Positions 19,037-26,607 of a stretch of 64,000 nucleotides of DNA are shown here, in pieces. The position numbers and the translations under genes were made by a program. The stretch covers positions 1-64,000 of the forward strand of contig JAQGJU010000114.1 in the NCBI GenBank assembly GCA_028290465.1. The letters are read 5' to 3'. The DNA is from Xanthobacteraceae bacterium. GTDB lineage: Bacteria; Pseudomonadota; Alphaproteobacteria; Rhizobiales; Xanthobacteraceae. Positions within the stretch are counted from its first letter, which is position 1, and each line of letters opens with the position of its first letter. Below the pieces are notes generated by a model. It ran no database searches, was not told where the DNA came from, and saw nothing but the letters and a program-made list of their open reading frames with translations.

Positions 19037-20055
19037 AATCGCTTCGCGTCCTGGTGCTTCTGGACCCGGAATTCATGCCCCCGGATTCGATCAAGGGGCT
19101 CAGCGAGCAGGAGCTCTATAAATTCAAAACCGAGTATGACGTCATCAAGACGTTACGCTCGGCCGGGCACGACGTGCGACCGCTCGGCGTGCGCGATGAA
19201 TTGAAGCCGATCCGCGACGAGGTCGAAAGCTTCAAGCCCGACGTGGTGTTCAACCTGTTAGAGGCGTTTCACGGCGAGACCGCCTACGACCACAATGTCG
19301 CGAGCTATCTCGAACTGGTGCGCGTGCCCTATACCGGCTGCAATCCGCGCGGCATGATCCTGGCCGGCGGCAAGGACCTGTCGAAGAAGCTGTTGACCTA
19401 TCATCGCATCCCGATGCCGAAATTCGCGGTTTTTCCGATCGGCCGTAAAATCAAGAAGCCGCCGCATCTGGAATATCCGCTGATCGTCAAGAGCGCGAGC
19501 GAGGATGGTTCGTTCGGCATTGCGCAGGCCTCGCTGGTGAACAGCGACGACAAGCTGGCCGAGCGGGTGGTGTTCATCCATGAACGGATCGGCACCACCG
19601 CGATGGCCGAGCAATATATCGACGGCCGCGAACTCTATGTCGGCGTGCTCGGCAATGACCGTCTTCGGACGCTGCCGATCTGGGAGCTGGAATTCAGCAA
19701 TCTGTCGCAGCGCGCCAACCGGATCGCCACCAGTCGGGTGAAGCACGATCCGAAATTTCAAGAGCTGCGAGGCATTCTGCAGGGGCCAGCCGACGACTTG
19801 TCACCGGAACTCGCGGCCCGCATCTCGACGCTGGCCAAGCGCATTCATCGCAACTTGCATCTCGACGGCTATTCGCGCATCGACTTCCGCCTGTCGGCCG
19901 ACAACATTCCGTATTTCCTGGAAGCCAATCCAAATCCCGAGATCGCCGAGTCGCAGGAATTCGCGCAGGCGGCGCTGCATGACGGGCTGAAGTATAAGGA
20001 TCTGCTCAATCGCATCCTGGCGCTCGGCATCAGCCGCGCCAAGCCGATCGAGTAG
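19033..20055 (+). CDS. ATP-grasp ligase related to D-alanine-D-alanine ligase
   Basis: A 340-residue cytoplasmic ATP-grasp enzyme, expected to join a carboxylate to an amine via an acyl-phosphate. An N-terminal pre-ATP-grasp fold (RVLVLLDPEFMPP, DVVFNLLEAFHGE) leads to the ATP-binding lobes: YPLIVKSASEDGSFG, AEQYIDGRELYVGVLG, and the catalytic metal region SRIDFRLSADNIPYFLEAN with PNPEI. The order matches Ddl, but Ddl usually ends with NTLPG where this has NPNPE, so the substrate probably differs from D-Ala. It starts with ATG 19033 overlapping the peptidase stop by 4 bases; an ATG at 19021 is also in frame. No other mur or ddl genes surround it, supporting a peptide-tailoring rather than cell-wall role. 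Confidence 0.85.
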   Translation: MKSLRVLVLLDPEFMPPDSIKGLSEQELYKFKTEYDVIKTLRSAGHDVRPLGVRDELKPIRDEVESFKPDVVFNLLEAFHGETAYDHNVASYLELVRVPYTGCNPRGMILAGGKDLSKKLLTYHRIPMPKFAVFPIGRKIKKPPHLEYPLIVKSASEDGSFGIAQASLVNSDDKLAERVVFIHERIGTTAMAEQYIDGRELYVGVLGNDRLRTLPIWELEFSNLSQRANRIATSRVKHDPKFQELRGILQGPADDLSPELAARISTLAKRIHRNLHLDGYSRIDFRLSADNIPYFLEANPNPEIAESQEFAQAALHDGLKYKDLLNRILALGISRAKPIE

Positions 20056-20064
20056 GGGCTGGCG

Positions 20065-21393
20065 TCATAGTGGATCGGCGCCCATCGCGAGCGTCGACCA
20101 CCGATAGTTCAGTCCGAAGCGGACGATTTGGAAATTGTCGTCGAAGTGATAGATCGGGCCGCCGTCGCTCACCTTGGAGCGGCCGCCAAGATCGACGTTG
20201 AGATATTCCAGCTTCGCCGACCAGTTGCCGCCGAGGGATGTCTCGATGCCGCCACCGAACACCGCTCCAGTGGCCCGGCGCGACTGAGTCGACACTTGAG
20301 GCGAGTTGATGAAGTCCATGAGGTTCGTCGCGTCGGCATAGGCCAACCCGCCCGTGGCATAGATCAGGGCGGGGCCCGTCGCATAGCCGACGCGCCCGCG
20401 AGCGGTGCCGTACCAATGATGGGCGACTCCGAACTTGAGCTGACCGATCGGCACCTGCGGGTGGCCGTCGTCGATTCCCAGACCGTTGATGTCGGCTTCG
20501 ACGCCAACGACCACGTTGCGGGCGAATTGCCAATTGTATCCGGCCTGCGCGCCGCCAGTGAAACCCGTTCCGTTGAGGTTGACGGTGCGCTCGCCGGTCA
20601 GCTCGGACCCGGTCGCCAGCGACATGCCGATGCCGGCATTCAGGCCGACATAGGCGCCGCGCCAATCCACCGGTGGCGGTGCGGCTTCGGAAGGCGTGCC
20701 GCCGAACATGTAATTCACACCGAACCGGAAGACGTGAAACTTGTGATCGAGCTGCGTGGGGATCGGTTCTGGTAAATCGGCGTGAATGGTTTGTACGGCG
20801 CCCTTGCCGGTGTCGATGAACAGATACTCGGCGCGCGCCGACCAATTTGAGCCCAGCATGGCTTCGATACCGCCGCCGAGGGCCAAACCGATAGCCGTTT
20901 CCGACGACGAATGGGGTTCGGGCGGGTACGGCACAAACTTATTGCCGAGATAATTCCATTGCTCGGTCAGCTTGACGAAGGCGGCGCCACCGGTGACGTA
21001 AAGCAGGGACGGTCCGGCTGCGTAGCCGAACCGGCCGCGCAGCGTGCCATAGGTGCTGGCCTCAACACCGGTCTGGTATTCGAAGGTCAGAATAGTGGAT
21101 CGGTCGATACCGAGGCGCCCGATATCGGCTTCCACGCCGGCCACCCAGTTCGGGGCAAACTGCCAATTGAACCCGGCCTGCACTCCACCTGCACGGCCAC
21201 GGCCGTTGTCGCTGTATTGGCCCGGACTAAAGCCGGTCGGATCAATTCCCTGCGTCTGCGCGCTACCGACCCCCGCATTCGCGCCGATATAGAAACCCGT
21301 CCAACTCGGATACGCCGTCGCTGAAACAGCGGCCGTCGGGCAGAGCACGATGCAGCCTGCGATCAGCGTGCGTCGGATGTCGGTTCCAAACAT
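20065..21393 (-). CDS. Tandem double-barrel outer membrane protein (Omp25/Omp31-like)
   Basis: A 442-residue exported protein with a signal peptide (to about residue 26). Two homologous barrel units follow. Unit 1 (about 30-232) has WTGFYIGANAGVG, AGFNWQFAPNWVAGVEADI, GRFGYAAGPSLLYVTGGAAF, GGGIEAMLGSNWSARAEYL and FRFGVNYMFGG. Unit 2 (about 243-434) has WRGAYVGLNAGIG, AGYNWQFARNVVVGVEADI, GRVGYATGPALIYATGGLAY, GGGIETSLGGNWSAKLEYL and VRFGLNYRW. Each unit has the length of one ordinary eight-stranded Omp25/31-type barrel, so the gene is an internal duplication linked by a short proline-rich segment. AGAGG precedes the ATG. It is convergent with the ATP-grasp gene. Its role is probably structural or immune-exposed surface protein. 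Confidence 0.85.
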   Translation of the reverse strand: MFGTDIRRTLIAGCIVLCPTAAVSATAYPSWTGFYIGANAGVGSAQTQGIDPTGFSPGQYSDNGRGRAGGVQAGFNWQFAPNWVAGVEADIGRLGIDRSTILTFEYQTGVEASTYGTLRGRFGYAAGPSLLYVTGGAAFVKLTEQWNYLGNKFVPYPPEPHSSSETAIGLALGGGIEAMLGSNWSARAEYLFIDTGKGAVQTIHADLPEPIPTQLDHKFHVFRFGVNYMFGGTPSEAAPPPVDWRGAYVGLNAGIGMSLATGSELTGERTVNLNGTGFTGGAQAGYNWQFARNVVVGVEADINGLGIDDGHPQVPIGQLKFGVAHHWYGTARGRVGYATGPALIYATGGLAYADATNLMDFINSPQVSTQSRRATGAVFGGGIETSLGGNWSAKLEYLNVDLGGRSKVSDGGPIYHFDDNFQIVRFGLNYRWSTLAMGADPL

Positions 21394-21615
21394 GTCTGCC
21401 TCTTCAATCGAGCGTTTTGCAGTTCGGAGCCTAGTCGGCGGCAGATCGGTTATCTTGGTAAGGGGCGAACCACATCCAGGCGGAGAGTGAACTCGGCGGG
21501 CGCAGGGCGCTCAAAAAGTCGTTTTGCCGCCAAGTGTGGCGCGAACGCATCGGTCACCATGGGCATCGACTCGCTGTCGGCACGGACCGGTGCTTGACAG
21601 GAACCAATCCTCAAT

Positions 21616-21645
21616 CATATACTTAACTCGATGGTTAAGTATATG
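21616..21645. promoter_or_regulatory. Palindromic operator overlapping the arsR-type start codon
   Basis: Perfect 12-base inverted repeat CATATACTTAAC (21616-21627) and GTTAAGTATATG (21634-21645) with a 6-base spacer that includes the ATG. An ArsR dimer bound here would block both transcription and access to the start, so autoregulation is likely. The right arm encodes residues 2-4 (Val-Lys-Tyr) of the regulator. Confidence 0.75.
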
Positions 21646-22068
21646 GACGCAGCACTGGACCGCACTTTCGCGGCGCTCGCCGATCCGACGCGGCGTGCGC
21701 TTCTCGCGCGCCTGAACGACGCCGAAAGCCTGTCTGTCAGCGAACTGGCGCAGCCATTTGCAATGTCGTTACCGGCGATCATGAAGCATCTCGACGTGTT
21801 GTCGGATGCCGGATTGATCGCGCGAACCAAGACCGGGCGCACCGTAGCTTGCGAGCTCACCGCGGCGCCCATGGAGCAGGCCATGGACTGGCTGAATGTC
21901 TATCAGCGCTTCTGGTCCGCGCAACTCGAACGCCTCGCCGCTTTTGTGGAGAAAGACACATGCCCGCCCAAGCCAGCGCCGCCGTCAACCCCAGCCTCAC
22001 CCTCAAACGTCGTCTCAATGCGCCGGCCGAAACAGTCTACGCCGCCTGGACCGACCCCGAAAAAATAG
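21631..22068 (+). CDS. ArsR-family winged-helix transcriptional regulator
   Basis: A 145-residue dimeric DNA-binding protein of the non-metal ArsR type that is normally paired with SRPBCC genes. The core starts FAALADPTRRALLARL and has the recognition helix region VSELAQPFAMSLPAIMKHLDVL followed by the wing LIARTKTGRTVACEL. I see no cysteine metal-binding motif in the DNA-binding core. The start at 21631 gives MVKY, frequent in this subfamily; ATG 21643 is the alternative. The C-terminus is odd: after VEKDT the frame continues for about 34 proline-rich residues and overlaps the SRPBCC gene by 109 bases, where relatives stop. It should repress its own operon (SRPBCC, DUF899). Confidence 0.88.
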   Translation: MVKYMDAALDRTFAALADPTRRALLARLNDAESLSVSELAQPFAMSLPAIMKHLDVLSDAGLIARTKTGRTVACELTAAPMEQAMDWLNVYQRFWSAQLERLAAFVEKDTCPPKPAPPSTPASPSNVVSMRRPKQSTPPGPTPKK

Positions 22069-22406
22069 CGCGCTGGTTCGGGCCGGATTGCGGCCCGGTC
22101 ACCCATGCCGAGACCGATCTGCGGGTTGGCGGCAAGTATGTCGTGATCTTCCACACCGAGGACGGTGAAGAGCATTACGTCAGCGGCACCTATCAGGAGA
22201 TCGTACCGAACGAGAAGCTGGTGTTCTCCTGGGCCTGGCGTTCGACGCCAGACCGCGAGTCGCTAGTCACGGTGACGATCAAGCCCGACGGCGACGGCGC
22301 GATCCTGACATTGTTGCATGAGCGGTTCTTCGACCAGGAGGCGCGCGATCGCCACGAGTTCGGCTGGACCGGCTCGATGAACAAGCTCGAAAGTCTGTTC
22401 GCTTAA
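21960..22406 (+). CDS. SRPBCC/AHSA1-domain protein
   Basis: A 148-residue soluble protein with the START/AHSA1-like fold that binds hydrophobic small molecules. Signature parts are LNAPAETVYAAWTDPEKIARWFGP near the N-terminus, GGKYVVIF, and the C-terminal HERFFDQEARDRHEFGW followed by a helix with MNKLESLF. The start at ATG 21960 fits the family N-terminus and lies inside the arsR-type gene in another frame, with GTGGAGAAA upstream. Position between an ArsR regulator and a DUF899 protein is a common arrangement in proteobacteria. Ligand unknown. Confidence 0.85.
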   Translation: MPAQASAAVNPSLTLKRRLNAPAETVYAAWTDPEKIARWFGPDCGPVTHAETDLRVGGKYVVIFHTEDGEEHYVSGTYQEIVPNEKLVFSWAWRSTPDRESLVTVTIKPDGDGAILTLLHERFFDQEARDRHEFGWTGSMNKLESLFA

Positions 22407-22424
22407 CGATCAGAGGAGTTGAAC

Positions 22425-23159
22425 ATGGAAACGCACAAGGTCGTATCGCAGGACGAATGGCTGGCCGCCCGCAAGGCGTTGCTGGCCGACGAGAAGGCGC
22501 TGAGCAAGGCGCGCGATCGTGTCGCCGAGCAGCGCCGCGAGCTGCCATGGGTGAAGGTCGACAAGGAATACGTGTTCGATACGCCGGACGGCCGGCAGAC
22601 ACTGTCGGACCTGTTCGACGGCCGCAGCCAGTTGATCGTCTATCACTTCATGTTCGGGCCGGGCTGGAAAGAGGGCTGCCCGGGCTGCTCGTTCCTGGCC
22701 GATCACATCGACGGGGCTAATTTGCACCTCGCGCATCACGATGTGACGCTGCTGGCGGTGTCGCGGGCGCCGCGCCGCGAGTTCGAGCCGTTCAAGAAGC
22801 GCATGGGCTGGCGCTTCAAGTGGGTGTCATCGGACGGCAGCGATTTCAATTTCGACTACCACGTGTCGGCGAGCCCGGAAGAAAAGGCGACCGACAAGAT
22901 GAACTACAATTACGAGACCATCGGTGCGAACGACGAATTGCCGGGCATCAGCGTGTTTTACAAAGACGACGCCGGCAACGTGTTCCACACCTATTCGACC
23001 TATGCGCGGGGCGGCGACATCCTGATCGGTGCGCATAATTATCTCGACATGACGCCGAAGGGCCGCAACGAAAACACCATCATGGACTGGATGAAGCATC
23101 ACGACCGTTATGAGACGGCCGAGCAGGACAACTGCTGTCACCAGGCGAAGAGCGCGTAA
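22425..23159 (+). CDS. DUF899 thioredoxin-like protein
   Basis: A 244-residue soluble protein of the DUF899 family, which has a thioredoxin-like fold and unknown substrate. Marks are ELPWVKVDKEYVFDT, the TlpA-like segment SQLIVYHFMFGPGWKEGCPGCSF with a CPGC pair, SRAPRREFEPFKKRMGWRFKWVSS, and a late HTYSTYARGGD. AGGAG sits 7 bases before the ATG at 22425. It is the third gene of the ArsR operon, 18 bases after the SRPBCC gene. The CPGC pair suggests redox chemistry, but I cannot assign a reaction. The C-terminus has a further Cys-Cys pair (DNCCHQ). Confidence 0.85.
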   Translation: METHKVVSQDEWLAARKALLADEKALSKARDRVAEQRRELPWVKVDKEYVFDTPDGRQTLSDLFDGRSQLIVYHFMFGPGWKEGCPGCSFLADHIDGANLHLAHHDVTLLAVSRAPRREFEPFKKRMGWRFKWVSSDGSDFNFDYHVSASPEEKATDKMNYNYETIGANDELPGISVFYKDDAGNVFHTYSTYARGGDILIGAHNYLDMTPKGRNENTIMDWMKHHDRYETAEQDNCCHQAKSA

Positions 23160-23167
23160 TAACGTTC

Positions 23168-23272
23168 GTCATTCCGGGGCGCGAGCTCTTGCTCGCGAGC
23201 CCGGAATCCATAGCCACTGCGTCGGAGGGTAGGATTCCGGATCGCCTTGCTACGCAAGGCGTCCGGAATGAC
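23168..23272. repeat. Composite inverted repeat (GTCATTCCGG type) between convergent genes
   Basis: Outer arms GTCATTCCGG (23168-23177) and CCGGAATGAC (23263-23272) pair perfectly. Inside are a GCGCGAGC/GCTCGCG hairpin and a second hairpin around GCCTTGC-TAC-GCAAGGC. It fills the gap between the DUF899 and GntR genes and probably stops transcription from both. Confidence 0.75.
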
Positions 23273-23278
23273 AGATAC

Positions 23279-24001
23279 TCACCCCACCGCCGCCGCGCGT
23301 TCCGGCTGGTTCTGCTGCAAAATGTCCACGACCACCCGGCACGTCCGGTCGAAATGTTCGGCGAGCAGTTGCGGGCTCTCGGGATCGCGGGCGATCACCG
23401 CTTCCATCAGCCGGCGATGCTCTGACACCATGTCGCCGCGCAGCTTGATCTGATCGACATGCGCCAGCCGCAGCGCGCGATAGCGCTCGGTGTGATCGAC
23501 CATTTGGTCGATCAGCCGCAACAGGCGCGGTGCCGGCGCCGCTGAGATCAGGCTGCTGTGAAAGGCACGATGGCGTGCCTCCCAGCCTTCGACTGCCATC
23601 GCCTTGTCCTGCACCGCGTCCGGCAGCGGCGCTTTCTCAAGTCGATGCGCGGCCGCCAGGATCGAGCCTTCCCAGGCGTCGTCGCCATGCGCCATCGCCA
23701 GCGTCAGCGCTTCGCGCTCCAGCGCGATGCGAATGCGGTAGACGTCTTCGACATCGCGCACCGACGGCATCGGCACGCGCACGCCGCGATGGTCGCTCGC
23801 CTCCAGCAGATCTTCTCCGACCAGTTTGGCCAATGCTTCGCGCAGCGGACTGATGCCGCAGCCATAGCGGTCGAGTAGATCGCGGGTCAGCAGCGCGGAG
23901 CCGGGCGGCAGCGCGCCGGACAGAATGTCCCGCTTCAGGGCTTCATAGACCTGGCCGGCCAGGGTGCGGCCGGGCGCCGAAACAACGAGGGAGTCGCTCA
24001 T
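23279..24001 (-). CDS. GntR-family transcriptional regulator with FCD domain
   Basis: A 240-residue FadR-type repressor. The winged helix covers about residues 13-77 (LAGQVYEALKRDILSGALPPGSAL, GISPLREALAKLVGEDLLE), followed by an all-helical FCD effector domain (about 85-225) with DVYRIRIALEREAL, FHSSLISAA, and HRRLMEAVIARDPE, which carry the His and Asp residues that usually bind a metal and a carboxylate ligand. It is divergent from the FAH-TRAP operon and separated by a spacer with candidate operators (24043-24100), so it probably controls that operon in response to its organic-acid substrate. Confidence 0.9.
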   Translation of the reverse strand: MSDSLVVSAPGRTLAGQVYEALKRDILSGALPPGSALLTRDLLDRYGCGISPLREALAKLVGEDLLEASDHRGVRVPMPSVRDVEDVYRIRIALEREALTLAMAHGDDAWEGSILAAAHRLEKAPLPDAVQDKAMAVEGWEARHRAFHSSLISAAPAPRLLRLIDQMVDHTERYRALRLAHVDQIKLRGDMVSEHRRLMEAVIARDPESPQLLAEHFDRTCRVVVDILQQNQPERAAAVG

Positions 24002-24042
24002 GGAGTCCGATTTAGCAGGAATTGGCGCAGAAATCAGCTGTT

Positions 24043-24100
24043 TTCCAAAATAAAATTATATTCCAAAATATTGACGTACTTGGAATACTCGGGGACAATC
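24043..24100 (+). promoter_or_regulatory. Candidate promoter and GntR operator of the FAH-TRAP operon
   Basis: TTCCAAAATA occurs twice (24043-24052 and 24061-24070), and TATTCCAA (24059-24066) forms an inverted repeat with TTGGAATA (24080-24087). A possible -35 TTGACG (24071-24076) lies inside this repeat with ACAATC about 18 bases downstream as a weak -10. A repressor bound here would cover the promoter. Inferred from pattern and position only. Confidence 0.5.
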
Positions 24101-24129
24101 ACCGAAGTGGACGGATGGGGATTTTCTGA

Positions 24130-25026
24130 ATGTGGGCTTTAGCGACCGCGAAGATCGATGGGGCCGAGACGGCCGTTCTGAACGTCGATGGATCGATCAC
24201 GCCGCTGGCGCGGCTGGCGGCCGGGCAGGGCGTCACCCTGCCGGACACCATTATCGGCCTGTTTGCCGATTGGGCACGCAACGAGCCGAAACTGGCGGCG
24301 CTCGCCGCGAAAGCCGGCACCGGATCATCGGTCGGCGACGCGCACCTGCTCGCGCCACTGCTGTATCCCGGCAAGGTGTTGTGTGCCGGCGCGAATTACT
24401 ACGACCATATGGCCGAGATGGGCTTTCCGGGCGTGACCAAGGAAAGCCAGCGGCTATTCTTCTTCATGAAGCCGCCGCGTAACGCCATCGTCGGTCCGGG
24501 CCGGACGGTGCTGATGCCGCGCGGCACCAAGGCGTTCGACTGGGAAATCGAGCTCGCGGCCGTGATCGGCAAGACCGCCCGCTATGTGACGCCGGGGACC
24601 GCGCTGTCGCATGTTGCCGGCTACACCATCGGCCTTGACCTATCGGCACGCGACTTCAACAAGGCGCCGGAGCAGTTCTACAAGCTCGATTGGGTCGCCG
24701 GAAAAGCCTGCGACACCTGCGGCCCGCTCGGCCCCTGGATCGTGCCGGCATCGGCGTTCGGCGATCCGCAGAAGGCCAAGCTCAAGCTGTCGGTGAACGG
24801 CGAAGTCAAACAGGACAGCGACACCGGAAAGATGATCTTCTCGGTCGCCGAACAGATCGCGCGCGCGTCCGAGATCATGACGCTCGATCCGGGCGACGTC
24901 ATTTTGACCGGCACGCCGGCCGGCGTCGGCGTGCCCAAGCAGACCTTCCTGAAGATCGGCGATCGGATCGACGCCGAGATTTCAGGCATCGGCGTTCTGT
25001 CCGTCACCATCGCCGGCGAGGCGTGA
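24130..25026 (+). CDS. Fumarylacetoacetate hydrolase (FAH) family protein
   Basis: A 298-residue cytoplasmic enzyme of the FAH superfamily, whose members hydrolyse, decarboxylate or isomerise acyl-pyruvate and dioxo-acid intermediates using a divalent metal. The metal ligands are visible as Glu139 and Glu141 in DWEIELAAVIG and Asp170 in GLDLSARD. The N-terminal lid motif CAGANYYDHMAEMG supplies His93. GDVILTGTPAGVG is the family C-terminal signature. It is the first gene of a catabolic operon with a TRAP transporter and an EthD-like protein, so it probably acts on the imported carboxylate or a product of it. Confidence 0.9.
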   Translation: MWALATAKIDGAETAVLNVDGSITPLARLAAGQGVTLPDTIIGLFADWARNEPKLAALAAKAGTGSSVGDAHLLAPLLYPGKVLCAGANYYDHMAEMGFPGVTKESQRLFFFMKPPRNAIVGPGRTVLMPRGTKAFDWEIELAAVIGKTARYVTPGTALSHVAGYTIGLDLSARDFNKAPEQFYKLDWVAGKACDTCGPLGPWIVPASAFGDPQKAKLKLSVNGEVKQDSDTGKMIFSVAEQIARASEIMTLDPGDVILTGTPAGVGVPKQTFLKIGDRIDAEISGIGVLSVTIAGEA

Positions 25027-25063
25027 CGTAACTCGAACTGACCAGGATCACAGGGAGTCAAAA

Positions 25064-26053
25064 ATGACGACGCGTCGTAATGTGATGAAGGGCGCTCTCG
25101 CGGGCGCGCTGATCGGTCTGGCCGGCCGTGCGGGTGCGCAGGCCGGCACCCAGATCCGTATTTCGACGGCAGCGCCGCCGTCGGACTTTCTCGCCAAGGC
25201 GCTGGAAGCCCTCAAGGCCGAGGTCGACGGCGCCTCCGCCGGCCTGAACGTCAGCGTGCACACCGCGTCGACGTTGTTCAAGCAGGGTACCGAGGTGCAG
25301 GCGCTGCAGCGTGGCAACCTCGAAATGAGTACGATGACGACCTTCGAGGTCGCGCAGCAGATCCCCGAATTCGGCGTCTACAATCGCGGCTATCTGTTCA
25401 AGGATTACGCGCATCTGCGCCGCGCCTTCGAGGGCCCGACCGGCGCCGAATATCGCAAGATCGTCGCCGACAAGATGGGCATCGAAATCATCGCGGTGCA
25501 TTACCTCGGCACGCGCCACGTCAATTTGCGGCAGAAGCGCACCGTGAAGGGTCCGGCGGATCTCGCCGGCGTCAAGCTGCGCATGCCGGCCGGCCCGGAA
25601 TGGCTGCTGCTCGGCCGTTCGCTCGGCGTCAGCCCGCTGCCGCTCGGCATGCCGGAGGTCTATCTCGCGCTGAAGACCGGCACCGTGGACGGCCAGGAAA
25701 ACCCGCTGTCGATCCTGAATGCAGCCAAGCTCCACGAAGTGACCGAGCAGGTGGTGCTGACCAGCCACATGGTGCAGCCGGTGTTCTTCGCGGTGGCGAA
25801 GCCGGTGTGGGACAAGCTGTCGGCCGAGCAGAAGAAGGTGCTGGAAGCCGCCGCGCTGAAGACCGCCAAATCGGGCGACGAAGGCCGGCTGGCCGACGAA
25901 GCCAGCATCGTGACGGCGCTGAAGGGACGCGGCCTCGCGGTCGACGCCATCGACCTGACGCCGTTCCGTGAAGCCGCCGACAAGGTCTATACCGGCGCCG
26001 ACGCCACCAAGGCGTGGGATCTCGCGCTGCTCAAGCGCCTGCTCGAAGCCTGA
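25064..26053 (+). CDS. TRAP transporter substrate-binding protein DctP
   Basis: A 329-residue periplasmic receptor of a TRAP carboxylate transporter. The N-terminus MTTRRNVMKGALAGALIG is a twin-arginine-type signal with cleavage near AGAQA. The mature protein has the DctP features GTEVQALQRGNLEMSTMT, LRMPAGPEW (the conserved Arg that salt-bridges the ligand carboxylate), and EVYLALKTGTVDGQENPLS. A GGGAG lies ahead of the ATG. It sits between the FAH enzyme and the DctQ/DctM membrane subunits. Confidence 0.93.
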   Translation: MTTRRNVMKGALAGALIGLAGRAGAQAGTQIRISTAAPPSDFLAKALEALKAEVDGASAGLNVSVHTASTLFKQGTEVQALQRGNLEMSTMTTFEVAQQIPEFGVYNRGYLFKDYAHLRRAFEGPTGAEYRKIVADKMGIEIIAVHYLGTRHVNLRQKRTVKGPADLAGVKLRMPAGPEWLLLGRSLGVSPLPLGMPEVYLALKTGTVDGQENPLSILNAAKLHEVTEQVVLTSHMVQPVFFAVAKPVWDKLSAEQKKVLEAAALKTAKSGDEGRLADEASIVTALKGRGLAVDAIDLTPFREAADKVYTGADATKAWDLALLKRLLEA

Positions 26054-26062
26054 GGACGATAG

Positions 26063-26593
26063 ATGAGCGCGCCGGAGCACGAGGTTGCGGACCCTGCACA
26101 GCATGGCTTCCCGACCCGTGCTCCGACGTCAGGCATCGGCCGTGTCGCCGAACTGATATCCGGCGTGATGTTCGCGCTGGTCTTTGTGATCTTCAATTAC
26201 AAGATCGTCACGCGCTATTTCGGCCACGACGAAGCGGTGTGGGCCGACGAAGTCTCGGTAATCCTGTTCATCTGGATCATCTTCTGGGCCAATTCGTTCC
26301 TGGTGCGCGATAAGGAGCAGATCACCTTCGATCTGGCCTATCGTCCGCTGCCCGACCGCTGGAAGCGCGTGTTCGCCATCCTGCGGTTATTGTTGATCGG
26401 CGGCATCTTCCTGTGGGCGCTGCATGGCTCGCTCGACTACATTTTGTTTTTGTGGCGCGAGCGCACGCCGGTGCTGAACCTGCGTCTCGATTTCGTCTAT
26501 TCGTGCTTCGGCCTGTTCATGATCGCCGTCGTCGCCCGCGCGGGTTGGGGCATCTATCGGCTGATTGGCGCGAAATGGCGCGGCTATATTTGA
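26063..26593 (+). CDS. TRAP transporter small permease DctQ
   Basis: A 176-residue inner-membrane subunit with four predicted spans, starting about residue 32 (LISGVMFALVFVIFNYKI). The family segment WADEVSVILFIWIIFWANSFLVRDKEQITF is present. It bridges the receptor and the large DctM channel. It begins 9 bases after dctP with GAGGA upstream. The hydrophilic N-terminus of about 28 residues is somewhat long for the family. Confidence 0.92.
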   Translation: MSAPEHEVADPAQHGFPTRAPTSGIGRVAELISGVMFALVFVIFNYKIVTRYFGHDEAVWADEVSVILFIWIIFWANSFLVRDKEQITFDLAYRPLPDRWKRVFAILRLLLIGGIFLWALHGSLDYILFLWRERTPVLNLRLDFVYSCFGLFMIAVVARAGWGIYRLIGAKWRGYI

Positions 26594-26607
26594 ACAAGTG
26601 AGACGCG

